DNA of 64,000 bases from an uncultured beta proteobacterium (lineage in GTDB: Bacteria > Pseudomonadota > Gammaproteobacteria > Burkholderiales > Burkholderiaceae), in assembly GCA_903826775.1 (NCBI GenBank), contig CAIKFU010000090.1, positions 1-64,000 on the forward strand, written 5' to 3'. Below the pieces are notes generated by a model. That model was not told the origin of the DNA, searched no databases, and saw only the letters and a program-made list of their open reading frames with translations. Shown piece by piece: positions 27,543 to 36,338 of this stretch; positions within the stretch are counted from its first letter, which is position 1; the number at the start of each line of letters is the position of its first letter. Position numbers and translations under genes: made by a program.

Positions 27543-28478
27543 ATGTGCGCATGGCAACCTGAACGACCAATCCAGTTAATCGCCGGGACTCCTGCCGGGG
27601 GAGGATTGGATCGCACTGCGAGGGCATTGGCCAGTGCTTTAGAGCAAGGCAATCTGTTATCGGTACCGATTGAAGTTATTAATGTCCCTGGTGACGGTGC
27701 GCGTAAAGCCTGGAAATATATGGATCAGTTTTCGGATGACGGCCATGTGCTGTCGATTAGTTCAACCAATCTGATTACCGACTTCCTCACGGGTTTGGCT
27801 TCTTTCAATGAATGGGCCTATCCGCCCCTGGCAATTTTGGCGACAGAATACCTGGCCTTCATTACGTCAATCGACTCAGCCATCAAAACCCCCGAGGGAT
27901 TGCTGTATCGCCTTAGAAAGGCGGCTCAACCTATCAATATTGCCTTATCGACAGCCCGAGGGAATCCCAATCACATTGCGCTAGCAGCTTTAATTCAGCA
28001 TGCTGGCGGAGATTTCAATAACCCAATAGTTCGTGTGTTTGATACGGCATTGGATGTGGTGGAGGACGTTATTCAAGGGCACGCAGAGGTTGGCATTATT
28101 ACTGCGGCCAGCGCGGTCAGGGCTTTAGAATCCAGATTGATTTTATCCGTCGCCGTTTCCTCTCCTCAACGTTTGTCGGGGGTATATGCGGATACGCCAA
28201 CTTGGATAGAGCAATCTGTTGATTGCCAGATTGGCGCGTGGCGAGGGGTGTCTGGCACTCCAAATTTATCGTTAGACAAGCAGATTTTTTGGCAAGAGGT
28301 TTTGAAAAAAACGATTTCAACGCCGGTTTGGCAAAACTCCTTAAATGAAACCTTGTCCATTGACACTTTTAAATGCGGTTCAATCTTAAAATCGCATTTG
28401 GAGATGGAGCACAAAGAGATGAAGTCGATCCTAGAAAGACTTGGATTCAATAATGACCAATATGGCAAAACGGTATGA
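27543..28478 (+). CDS. TctC-like protein without signal peptide (B)
   Basis: 311 residues starting MCAWQPERPIQLIAGTPAGGGLDRTARALASALE. As in the copy at 25594, the protein begins almost exactly where the mature receptor would, and only 12 bp separate it from the previous gene, so no exported leader can be hidden upstream. AAAGG is about 9 nt before the ATG. STARGNPNHIALAALIQHAGGD and FDTALDVVEDVIQGHAEVGIITAASAV match copy A. Overlaps the iron-sulfur subunit gene by ATGA, so it is co-translated with the hydroxylase. Cytosolic role unknown. Confidence 0.82.
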   Translation: MCAWQPERPIQLIAGTPAGGGLDRTARALASALEQGNLLSVPIEVINVPGDGARKAWKYMDQFSDDGHVLSISSTNLITDFLTGLASFNEWAYPPLAILATEYLAFITSIDSAIKTPEGLLYRLRKAAQPINIALSTARGNPNHIALAALIQHAGGDFNNPIVRVFDTALDVVEDVIQGHAEVGIITAASAVRALESRLILSVAVSSPQRLSGVYADTPTWIEQSVDCQIGAWRGVSGTPNLSLDKQIFWQEVLKKTISTPVWQNSLNETLSIDTFKCGSILKSHLEMEHKEMKSILERLGFNNDQYGKTV

Positions 28479-28969
28479 ATATTAAATTTATCTTAAACGG
28501 AAAGCCGGTTGAGACTGGGGTAGCGCCCAACACCCCGTTAATTAATGTATTAAGGGACGATTTTGGCTTATTTGGCACACGTTTTGGGTGCGGCCAGGAA
28601 TCGTGTGGTGCCTGCAAGGTTTTAGTGGATGGTAAACCATCTTTTTCCTGTGCCTTAGTAATCAGCGAAGTTGCATCGCATGTTGTTCAGACAGTAGAGG
28701 GTTTAGGCTCTCCAGAAAATCCCCACCCACTGCAAAAGGCATTTTTAGCCGAGCAAGCAGGTCAATGTGGCTACTGCCTTTCCGGCATGTTAATCGAGAG
28801 CGCTGCTTTGTTGGCAGAAAATTGCAATCCGAGTGAGGAAGATATTCGTACCGCTTTACAGGGTAATTTATGTCGTTGTGGTGTTCATAACCGAATTATT
28901 CGGGGGGTATTGTCTGCAGCTGACGAGATGCGTTTGAATGCAAATTCTAAATTGGATGAACAGCAATGA
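28475..28969 (+). CDS. 2Fe-2S subunit of a molybdenum hydroxylase
   Basis: 164 residues. N-terminal plant-type ferredoxin cluster GCGQESCGACKVLVDGKPSFSC and C-terminal helical cluster QCGYCLSGMLI...CRCGVHNRI give two 2Fe-2S centres, as in the small subunits of xanthine-oxidase-family enzymes (IorA, NicA, CoxS). It carries electrons from the molybdenum site. Overlaps both neighbours by ATGA. Confidence 0.94.
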   Translation: MNIKFILNGKPVETGVAPNTPLINVLRDDFGLFGTRFGCGQESCGACKVLVDGKPSFSCALVISEVASHVVQTVEGLGSPENPHPLQKAFLAEQAGQCGYCLSGMLIESAALLAENCNPSEEDIRTALQGNLCRCGVHNRIIRGVLSAADEMRLNANSKLDEQQ

Positions 28970-31038
28970 AATTACCCGGAAGTTTAGATTCAAATCGACG
29001 CTTATCTTCTTGGGTTGAGGTAATGCCAACTGGGTTAATCCATCTTCACACTGGGAAGGTTGAAATTGGTCAAGGAATTTTGACTGCGCTTAGGCAAATG
29101 GCCGCTGACGAATTGTGTATATCACTGGAGCAGATTGAGATCATCAGCGCGACCACAGCCGAAGGCTTGGACGAAGCAGTCACCTCAGGAAGTCGCTCGA
29201 TTCAGGAGAGTGGTCTTGCGATCAGGCATGCGTGCGCTTGTGTGCGATCGCTTTATTTGGATCAGGCTGCTTCATTGTCCAATAGTCTTAAGAAAACTAT
29301 TTCCGTTGATAGTGGTGAGTTTGTTGGTCCTCAAGGAATTATTGGGAGCTATTGGAGTTTATGCAAACCGAACTTGCTTGATCGCGAAGCTTGGCCTGAT
29401 GTGGAACTAAAAACAGCTTCTTTGCGAACGTTATCCGGCGAGTCGGCAAACCGAATCGATTTGCCGGATAAAGTATTTGGGAAGCCGCGTTTCATACATG
29501 ATTTGCGATTGCCTGGAATGCGTTTTGCTAGCGTTGTTCGACCCCCATCCCCTGGGGCAGCTTTAGTTAAGGCGCCGATTCCTCGAATCGGGGAAGAAAT
29601 GATCGTTGACGGCAGTTTTTTAGCTGCGGTAGCAGATACCGAATTTAAGGCCAATCAAGTGGCGGCCTCTTTTTCAGAATCCGCCCGTTGGACAGCGCAA
29701 GAAACCTTGCCAAAAAATACCAAGCAATTCCTCAGAACTACCACCAGTGTTCGAAGTTTGATCCATGAGCATGGAGAGGTAGGCAATTCTCATTGGAATG
29801 TTGAGGCTGAATTCTTTAGGCCTTATGTTGCCCATGCCTCGATTGGACTGTGTTGCGCGGTTGCTCGATATGAAAACAATCAACTGGAGGCGTGGTCGCA
29901 TTCTCAAAGCATCTTTCGTCTTCGGGCGGATCTCGCTGTTGTTCTAGGTACTTCGGTAGACAACATCACGATTCATCATATGGAAGGAGCCGGTTGCTAT
30001 GGTCAGAACGGGGCGGATGATGTTGTTCTGGATGCTGCTTTAATTGCGAGAGCGTATCCTGGTAAACCGGTACGCGTTCAATGGAGCCGAGGGGATGAGC
30101 TGACTTGGGGACCTTTGTCTTCGGCTATGCTGGTCAATATTAAAGCTAGCCTGGATGACAACGGTAGAATCAACTTCTGGTCTCAAGAGATTATTAGTAA
30201 CGGTCATGAAAACAGACCAAATGGGGATAAAAATCCAGGTTTGCTTGCCGCATCCCATATTTCCAATCCTTTCGACATTCCAATCTCGCGTAATCCGCCA
30301 GTTGCAGCAGGTGGTGGAGCCGATAGGAACTCGGTTCCCTTATACGAGATTCCAAATATAGATGTTCACCTAAATCGGTTGATGGATATGCCCTTACGCG
30401 TATCCTCATTAAGGGGTTTGGGCGCTATGGCCAATGTTTTTGCGATTGAAAGTGTCATGGATGAGCTGGCTGAAATTGCGAAGCAAGACCCCATTGAGTT
30501 TCGATTGATTCATTTATCCGACTCCCGGGCAAAAGCAGTGATTCAAAAAGCGGTTGAGATAAGCAACTATCGCACTCGTAAAATGCAAGATGGGTGTGGG
30601 TGGGGTTTTGGTTTTGCGAGGTACAAGGGATTGGGCGCATATTGCGCCGTCATAGCCAGGATTGAAGTTGGAATAAATGTTGTTGCAAAAAAATTATGGA
30701 TTGCAACCGATTGTGGAGAAATTATTAATCCAGATGGTGCAGTCAACCAAATAGAGGGTGGTGCTATTCAGGCTTGCAGTTTTGCGCTGAAGGAATCGGT
30801 TCAATTTAATACGCAAAAAGTTTTTTCAGATAACTGGGACTCTTATCCTATCCTTAGATTTGAAGAAGTTCCTAATGTCGAGGTTGCAATGATAAAAAAT
30901 CAGGACTTGCCTGCATTAGGGGTTGGCGAGTGCTCCCTCGGGCCTACTGTTGCCGCATTAGCTAATGCCATTCATAATGCTTTGGGTGTGCGTATTAGGG
31001 ATATGCCTTTTAGTGCAGAAAATATTGCGAAAGCCTAA
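28966..31038 (+). CDS. Molybdopterin-binding catalytic subunit of a xanthine-oxidase-family hydroxylase
   Basis: 690 residues. The opening LSSWVEVMPTGLIHLHTGKVEIGQGILTALRQMAADEL, the middle block HHMEGAGCYGQNGADDVVLDAALIARAYPGKPVRVQWSR, and LPALGVGECSLGPTVAALANAI with the catalytic Glu (GVGE) are those of IorB/NicB-like subunits. No FAD subunit (CoxM) is encoded, so this is the two-subunit type that passes electrons to a cytochrome or other acceptor. Likely reaction: hydroxylation of an N-heterocycle or aldehyde; the substrate cannot be read from sequence. No MoCo insertion gene is adjacent. Confidence 0.92.
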   Translation: MKLPGSLDSNRRLSSWVEVMPTGLIHLHTGKVEIGQGILTALRQMAADELCISLEQIEIISATTAEGLDEAVTSGSRSIQESGLAIRHACACVRSLYLDQAASLSNSLKKTISVDSGEFVGPQGIIGSYWSLCKPNLLDREAWPDVELKTASLRTLSGESANRIDLPDKVFGKPRFIHDLRLPGMRFASVVRPPSPGAALVKAPIPRIGEEMIVDGSFLAAVADTEFKANQVAASFSESARWTAQETLPKNTKQFLRTTTSVRSLIHEHGEVGNSHWNVEAEFFRPYVAHASIGLCCAVARYENNQLEAWSHSQSIFRLRADLAVVLGTSVDNITIHHMEGAGCYGQNGADDVVLDAALIARAYPGKPVRVQWSRGDELTWGPLSSAMLVNIKASLDDNGRINFWSQEIISNGHENRPNGDKNPGLLAASHISNPFDIPISRNPPVAAGGGADRNSVPLYEIPNIDVHLNRLMDMPLRVSSLRGLGAMANVFAIESVMDELAEIAKQDPIEFRLIHLSDSRAKAVIQKAVEISNYRTRKMQDGCGWGFGFARYKGLGAYCAVIARIEVGINVVAKKLWIATDCGEIINPDGAVNQIEGGAIQACSFALKESVQFNTQKVFSDNWDSYPILRFEEVPNVEVAMIKNQDLPALGVGECSLGPTVAALANAIHNALGVRIRDMPFSAENIAKA

Positions 31039-31353
31039 TAGGGTTTTAAGATGTAATACCCCCCGGAGAGAGTTTTAAAGTGATTTCTTTTTTTAGGACG
31101 AGTTTTTTAGCACTAAAGATTTATTGGTCATAAACTGGTATTCCGATTCAGTTGCGTTTAGAACATTGATGACAGATCTTTTATGCGCCCCAGAAAACTC
31201 AGGGTGCAAGCAATGCTGGGTTGTTGGGGCAGGTTGTGCTTGATCAAGTTGATTATGGTGGCATGAGAGAAGGCGTTAATATGCAATATTATTTGTGCAA
31301 ATGTGTTTTGGCACTATTTGTCGTGGTTTGGTAATAATTTCCTGGGGAAAATG
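31039..31353. other. Intergenic region without recognised features
   Basis: 315 bp between the hydroxylase operon and the caspase island. Only very short ORFs, no clear terminator hairpin; it presumably holds the promoter of the next genes. Confidence 0.5.
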
Positions 31354-31797
31354 ATGAAGTTTTTAACAAATTTACTTTTCTTAATAGCCGGTGGTTTGTT
31401 CGTGACTCAATATGTGCTGTCTGCGCCATTAATTAGTGCAAAAGAAGCCGATCTTCCCGTTGCTTCCCAAGCGCTGCCTACCCGTGGAATTTCCAGAGGG
31501 CCTTCGGTCAAATTGAATTCACCTGAGGCTGACACGCCTGTAGCATCCCCGTTTGACTTAAAAGTTACGTTTGAAGCTAGGGGGGATGCCAAAATTGATC
31601 CCGATTCGATTAAGGTTATTTATATGAAATCACCTATTGTTGATTTAACCCCAAGATTAAGAAAATCCATCACTGTTAGCGGAATTGATTTTCTAAAAGC
31701 AGAAGTTCCTCCTGGTTCACATGCGATTAAGGTAACAGTAAAAGACACTGATGGTCGAGAGACGAATTCGGTGCTGAACATAATTGTGAGTAAGTAA
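31354..31797 (+). CDS. Small exported protein with an Ig-like C-terminal domain
   Basis: About 147 residues from the second ATG of a pair (GGGG lies 6 nt upstream); the track's longer form precedes the signal sequence. The N-terminal MKFLTNLLFLIAGGLFVTQYVLSA is a signal peptide or anchor. The remainder (SPFDLKVTFEARGDAKIDPDSIKVIYMKSPIVDLTPRL...GSHAIKVTVKDTDGRETNSVLNIIV) has the strand pattern of a bacterial Ig-like fold. Function unknown. Its TAA overlaps the ATG of the next gene (TAATG), so the two are coupled. Confidence 0.75.
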   Translation: MKFLTNLLFLIAGGLFVTQYVLSAPLISAKEADLPVASQALPTRGISRGPSVKLNSPEADTPVASPFDLKVTFEARGDAKIDPDSIKVIYMKSPIVDLTPRLRKSITVSGIDFLKAEVPPGSHAIKVTVKDTDGRETNSVLNIIVSK

Positions 31798-32579
31798 TGA
31801 ATTGTCCTTATTGCCTTTCTGAAGTGGATGATGCGGCGGTGGTGTGCAAAGTATGCACGAGGGATGTTTATCTATTTAAACCTATGATGGCACGCGTTGC
31901 GGAGTTGGAAAAGCAATTGGCGGAGATCGGTAATCAAACAGATTATGAAGAGCAGATATTGGGCCTAGAGGCCCGTCTTGAGGGATATGAGCAGAAAAAA
32001 TACCTTGACCGTGGATTCAAAGAAACATGCCTAGATGTATTAATCTACTTGGTTTTACCATTACTAATATTGTTGGCAGCTCATGATGTGATTACTGTTG
32101 TTTACGATACCAAAATGGTTTATTTGAGAGTAATTTCAATGGTATTGCCTTTGCCGTTTGGTTATGTTTTATTCAAGCAAATGCGCCGCCCATTATTCCC
32201 TTGGTTTATTGGTGTGATCTTTCTAGGTATTGCTTCTGTAATTGGTATGAGCTGGATTACCAGTTTGGTTGACAATTCCCCCATTCTTCCGCAAAGCACT
32301 TTTGAATGGCGAGAAGTATTGGAATATGCTGCCAGTATTGCTTTTAGTTTTCTTACTGGAATGTTGTTGGGTAGCGTGAATTACGCCAGCCATCACCAAG
32401 CCAAATCGGTAAAGGTAAATCCATTTTTAAAATTAGTTCTAAGTGCTCTTGGTGAGGAAAAATTGTCACCAGAAGCCCTGCATAAGCTCATGAAAAAAAT
32501 CAACGAATATGGGGGCACTATAGTCGCGTTAGGAACTACCGCTTTGTCAATATACACTGGGCTAAAGCACGTTCTTTAG
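31797..32579 (+). CDS. Zinc-ribbon, coiled-coil, multi-span membrane protein
   Basis: 260 residues. N-terminal zinc ribbon MNCPYCLSEVDDAAVVCKVC (CxxC...CxxC), then a coiled coil (MMARVAELEKQLAEIGNQTDYEEQILGLEARLEGYEQ), then about four to five transmembrane spans (VLIYLVLPLLILLAAHDVI onward) and a polar C-terminal segment ending in a hydrophobic stretch. No known family recognised. Coupled to the preceding exported protein by a 1-nt overlap. It may be a membrane partner in the protease island. Confidence 0.78.
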   Translation: MNCPYCLSEVDDAAVVCKVCTRDVYLFKPMMARVAELEKQLAEIGNQTDYEEQILGLEARLEGYEQKKYLDRGFKETCLDVLIYLVLPLLILLAAHDVITVVYDTKMVYLRVISMVLPLPFGYVLFKQMRRPLFPWFIGVIFLGIASVIGMSWITSLVDNSPILPQSTFEWREVLEYAASIAFSFLTGMLLGSVNYASHHQAKSVKVNPFLKLVLSALGEEKLSPEALHKLMKKINEYGGTIVALGTTALSIYTGLKHVL

Positions 32580-32695
32580 GTAATACTAAAGCAATGCAGT
32601 ACTATAAAAAGGCAATACCGATGCAGGACGAAAATATTTCTCATGCTGCCTAACCGTAAAACTTGTTCAATGCCAAATTCTGCTAAAGTTTATCT

Positions 32696-33526
32696 ATGAG
32701 CAATGGAATAAACCGTAGGACAGTTCTCAAAACTGCTGGCGCATTGGTTTGCACTTCCGCTATCCCTTCTCAATTCTTTGCTGCTAGCGATAAAGGGCTT
32801 GTAGGCCCTCGCATTGCATTGGTGATTGGGAATAGTAAATATATTGACAGTCCTTTAACCAATCCTGGTAATGATGCGATTGCGATGGTTAAGGAGCTCA
32901 AAATCTTGGGCTTTGATGCTCAATCCCTTATTGATGCGAGTCTGAAGGATTTGACCTCATCGATTCAAAGCTATAGCAATCGGTTAGCAAAGGCAAAAGC
33001 AGTCGGACTCTTTTACTATGCTGGGCATGGAGTGCAGTTGGCCTGGAGAAACTATCTGGTTCCTGTTGATGCCAATATTGACAAGGTCGACGATATTCCA
33101 AAGCAAACCTTTGAGTTAAATACCATGCTCACCGCCCTAACCAAGGCAGAGAACCCCATGAATATTATTATTTTGGATGCTTGCAGAGACAATCCGTTCG
33201 GTAAAAAATTGCCAACCGAGCAAAAAGGTTTAAGTCAATTTGACGCCCCCCCAGGATCGATCCTTTCATATGCAACTGCGCCAGGCAATGTGGCCAGTGA
33301 CGGAGCTGGCGGCAATGGATTGTTCACTGAAAATCTCTTAAGAGAGATGCGCAACCCAGAGGCAAAGATCGAGGATGTATTTAAGCGGGTTCGACTCAAG
33401 GTCAGGCTGGCCTCCAAAGGCCAGCAAATACCATGGGAAAGCACTTCCCTTGAGGAGGATTTTTACTTTAATGCCGCAGGAATTGACCCTAATAGTATTG
33501 AATCGGCGATGGGGGGAAGTAAATAA
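32696..33526 (+). CDS. Tat-exported caspase-like (peptidase C14) protein
   Basis: 276 residues. The signal MSNGINRRTVLKTAGALVCTSAIP has the twin-arginine motif. The p20-like fold follows: RIALVIGNSKYIDSPLTNPGNDA, catalytic His111 in YYAGHG and catalytic Cys163 in LDACRDNPF. The C-terminal part (ENLLREMRNPEAKIEDVFKRVRLKVRLASKGQQIPWESTSLEEDFYF) is typical of bacterial metacaspase-like proteins. In other Burkholderiales proteins I recall, the chain goes on after DFYF into an ALWE...YLxxFPxGxF region; here that part is the next gene. Stop and next start overlap as TAATG. Confidence 0.9.
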   Translation: MSNGINRRTVLKTAGALVCTSAIPSQFFAASDKGLVGPRIALVIGNSKYIDSPLTNPGNDAIAMVKELKILGFDAQSLIDASLKDLTSSIQSYSNRLAKAKAVGLFYYAGHGVQLAWRNYLVPVDANIDKVDDIPKQTFELNTMLTALTKAENPMNIIILDACRDNPFGKKLPTEQKGLSQFDAPPGSILSYATAPGNVASDGAGGNGLFTENLLREMRNPEAKIEDVFKRVRLKVRLASKGQQIPWESTSLEEDFYFNAAGIDPNSIESAMGGSK

Positions 33527-34296
33527 TGGCTGATCTTGACGACCAACATTTCAAGGAGCAATTGTCTCTTTGGGAAAAGGCGAGTAGCAGTGGCGATCCT
33601 AAATTCACCATTGCTTATTTGGATGCTTTTCCCACCGGTTTTTACTCGCAGCTAGCAGAGGTGCGCTTAGATCAATTATTGGCTGCACAAGGTGAAAAGA
33701 AATTGGTGATACCTAGTTCCGCGAATAACCCCTTTACCAAAGGAATGGTGTCGGGAGTGATGGAGTATTCAGTGGGAGATGCCTATTCGTATAGCCGTAA
33801 AGATTCGTTAACCGGAATTGAGGAAAATGCATTTACTCAAAAGGTCACCAAGGTTACCGATAGCGAGATAACGTTTAATAATGGGCGGCAAGTTATTGAC
33901 ATTATGGGAAACGATTTAATTTCGCCGAATGAGCGCTTTCTAAGTCCCGCACAGTTTTATCCGGCTGAGTATGTGTTGGGTAATAAATGGATTACACGTT
34001 ATGCATGGAAAAAGGGGGATGGCGTAGATTCAAGCGTGGAGATGGAATTTAAAATAATCGGGCGCGAAAAAATGGAAACTCCTGCAGGTAGGTTTAATGC
34101 TTTTGTTATCGATGGTATGGGTTATGTTCTTGGGGGTAGTAAATTTGAAATGCGCTACTGGATTGATCCAGAAACCTGCAATCGACCCATTTGGTTCGAT
34201 CGGGTTTCAAAAAACCGCAAGCAAGGTAAGGTACGCATGTCGACTCGGGATGAATTGGTTAGTTTTCACCAGAAAAAATCCGCAAAGAAAAGTTAA
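33526..34296 (+). CDS. Detached C-terminal portion of a caspase-family protein
   Basis: 256 residues with no signal peptide. The opening LSLWEKASSSGDPKFTIAYLDAFPTGFYSQLAEVRLDQLLAAQ matches the short helical repeat that usually follows the caspase domain in one chain. The rest (VGDAYSYSRKDSL...GREKMETPAGRFNAFVIDGMG...MRYWIDPETCNRPIWFDRV) looks like an all-beta DUF3108-like domain. It overlaps the caspase stop by 1 nt; GGGGGGA 9 nt upstream could serve as ribosome binding site. The ORF frame has a TAA at 33520, so simple slippage in the G run would not fuse the two. Without a leader it should remain cytosolic unless carried by a partner. Confidence 0.78.
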   Translation: MADLDDQHFKEQLSLWEKASSSGDPKFTIAYLDAFPTGFYSQLAEVRLDQLLAAQGEKKLVIPSSANNPFTKGMVSGVMEYSVGDAYSYSRKDSLTGIEENAFTQKVTKVTDSEITFNNGRQVIDIMGNDLISPNERFLSPAQFYPAEYVLGNKWITRYAWKKGDGVDSSVEMEFKIIGREKMETPAGRFNAFVIDGMGYVLGGSKFEMRYWIDPETCNRPIWFDRVSKNRKQGKVRMSTRDELVSFHQKKSAKKS

Positions 34297-34426
34297 ACAT
34301 AAAAAATGGAAGTATTTTTTCACTCCAAAATATTGAACTATTCTTGATCCGTATTACTGCTTAATTTTTGAATGGTTTAAAAATTTGGTTAATGAGGATA
34401 ATTAAATTATCTGATTTAGTGTTAAA

Positions 34427-34654
34427 TCATCGATAAGGTCTGATCAACTCCTCCAAGCCATAGGCATCACCTGACTTTCTGAGTGCATCGATCCGGTTGC
34501 GCAGCAACTTCAGTTCTTGGGATTTCAGCTTTCGCAATTTTTGAAAGCTTATTCCATAGGTTTCTATTAAATAACGACGCCTGGAAGCACGGATTTGGAA
34601 GTGAATAATCCAATAGAGGACAAGGAGTGCTAGAAAGAGCAGCATTAGAACCAT
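34427..34654 (-). CDS. Small single-span membrane protein
   Basis: 75 residues: an N-terminal transmembrane helix (VLMLLFLALLVLYWIIHF) followed by a basic helical tail (SFQKLRKLKSQELKLLRNRIDALRKSGDAYGLEELIRPYR). No family recognised and no convincing Shine-Dalgarno sequence. The protein-like hydrophobic and amphipathic layout supports a real gene, but not strongly. Confidence 0.5.
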   Translation of the reverse strand: MVLMLLFLALLVLYWIIHFQIRASRRRYLIETYGISFQKLRKLKSQELKLLRNRIDALRKSGDAYGLEELIRPYR

Positions 34655-34816
34655 ATATCTAAATTTTTTAGGAAAACCAGTTGACCATTATGGCATTGAA
34701 AGAATTGATTGAAAATTATCTAAATAGAATTGACAATAAATCCCTTTACTTAGCTTTATAACCTGTAAATAATGAGAAACTGCTTTTTTTGAGTTTAAGT
34801 TAATAAGGATTCTAAA

Positions 34817-35497
34817 ATGGTGCAGATAGACCAAAAAATCATTAGCCAGTATTTGAACGTATCAGTTCCGAATGTTTCGGATGCCCTGGATCGAATTGGT
34901 ATAGAGGGTTCAACACAAGGTGTATTGCCGATTTATCCCTGCGCAAAAATTGCTGGACCCGCAGCAACGTTGAAATACATACCTTATAGTGCTGCCGAGG
35001 AATCAACGGTACTTGGGACTTTAAAAGCCATTGTTCATGGTGGTACGGGGTCAGTGCTGGTTGTTGACGCTTCCGACAATCTTTTGGTCAATTCCCTTGG
35101 CGGTGTTGCCGGCGCAACTGCCAAGCATTATGGGTTGGCTGGATGTGTAACCGATGGCGTTGTACGCGATGTTGATGAGTACAAGGCGTATGGATTACCA
35201 GTTTATGCAAGAGGTATCGCTCAACAATCCGTTCGCGGCAGATCCTCATGCGCAGGATATGGTATGCCCGTGAAATTAAGTGGAGTCACGGTTCGTCCCG
35301 GGGATTTTATTTTGGCCGATGAAAACGGAACTATCGTAATACCGATGGAATACGTGACTGAGGTATTGGCTTTCGCGCAAAAAGTCAAAGCTACCGAAGA
35401 GCGGGTTATTGCACAAATTCGGGCGGGTGCTGACCCAGTAGAGGCACATGTTCATGTGAATTACGACAATATGCTAAAAAAGCAAACTACTGAATGA
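34817..35497 (+). CDS. RraA-like / 4-hydroxy-4-methyl-2-oxoglutarate aldolase family
   Basis: 226 residues. Conserved block GGVAGATAKHYGLAGCVTDGVVRDVDEYKAYGLPVYARG holds the DGxxRD metal and substrate site of class II HMG/CHA aldolases; N-terminal VSDALDRIG is also typical. It likely splits a 4-hydroxy-2-oxo acid to pyruvate or decarboxylates oxaloacetate. AAGGA precedes the ATG. First gene of a four-gene operon; its stop overlaps the next start (ATGA). Confidence 0.9.
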   Translation: MVQIDQKIISQYLNVSVPNVSDALDRIGIEGSTQGVLPIYPCAKIAGPAATLKYIPYSAAEESTVLGTLKAIVHGGTGSVLVVDASDNLLVNSLGGVAGATAKHYGLAGCVTDGVVRDVDEYKAYGLPVYARGIAQQSVRGRSSCAGYGMPVKLSGVTVRPGDFILADENGTIVIPMEYVTEVLAFAQKVKATEERVIAQIRAGADPVEAHVHVNYDNMLKKQTTE

Positions 35498-36336
35498 TTG
35501 CTAATCAAAAAATAAGATACCGTACTTCATTATTTTGGGGAGGATTGCGCCTTCATGAATTAAATTCGGAAGTCGAGGCAGGAGCCGATATTATCTGCAT
35601 AGATATTGAGGACGCTGTTCCCTTAGCGGATAAAGAGAAAGCGCGAAATGCCGTACTGGATTTTTTGAAAAAGTATTCCCCGTCAAACGCAAGCCAGTAT
35701 ATTGTCAGGATTAACCCAATTGATACCAAAGATGGTCGCGATGATTTGGAAGCGCTAGTTCATTCGCCTGGGTTTTTATCGTATTTGATGCTGCCAAAGA
35801 TAGAATCGGTTGACGCTATCAAAACTGTTGGTCAATACCTGGAAGACCAAAACTCCTCTTTGAACATATTCGGCATTATCGAGACGGCAAAAGGACTTGA
35901 GTTAGCCTCGCAAATTGCGGTTGCCCATTCAAGACTAAAAGGGTTTTATTTTGGAGGGTTTGATCTATCTTCAGCAATCGGTTGCGAAATGGACTGGGAG
36001 CCATTGTTGTACAGCAGATCAAAAGTGGTGCATGCTGCGGCATTGGGCGAAATATTGGCGATTGATTGTCCGCCAGCCTTGGTGGACGAATCGACTAATC
36101 AGGAAAAATTGATCGCCTATTGCAATCGTTCAAGAGCGCTCGGCATGATGGGGATGGTTACTAAGCTCAGCAGTCAAGTAAGGGCAATGAATAAAGCCTT
36201 TACCCCAAGTGACGAGGAGGTTAGTAGAGCTAGAGCCATTGTTGAAATGTACGAATTAGATCCTACAAAGCCGATTGTTTATCAAGGAAAGTTAATTGAA
36301 CTTCCAATGATTAAAAAATTGAAGCAGATTTTATAA
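35494..36336 (+). CDS. HpcH/HpaI aldolase / CitE-like lyase
   Basis: 280 residues. RTSLFWGGLRLHELNSEVEAGADIICIDIEDAVPLADKEKAR, then YLMLPKIESVDAI and IFGIIETAKGLELA give the Mg-binding Glu/Asp set of the citrate-lyase-beta superfamily. Candidate substrates are malyl-, citramalyl- or related CoA esters, or a free 4-hydroxy-2-oxo acid. It sits between an RraA-like aldolase and an Fe-ADH, two genes for small oxo-acid and alcohol chemistry. Confidence 0.88.
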   Translation: MIANQKIRYRTSLFWGGLRLHELNSEVEAGADIICIDIEDAVPLADKEKARNAVLDFLKKYSPSNASQYIVRINPIDTKDGRDDLEALVHSPGFLSYLMLPKIESVDAIKTVGQYLEDQNSSLNIFGIIETAKGLELASQIAVAHSRLKGFYFGGFDLSSAIGCEMDWEPLLYSRSKVVHAAALGEILAIDCPPALVDESTNQEKLIAYCNRSRALGMMGMVTKLSSQVRAMNKAFTPSDEEVSRARAIVEMYELDPTKPIVYQGKLIELPMIKKLKQIL

Positions 36337-36338
36337 GC

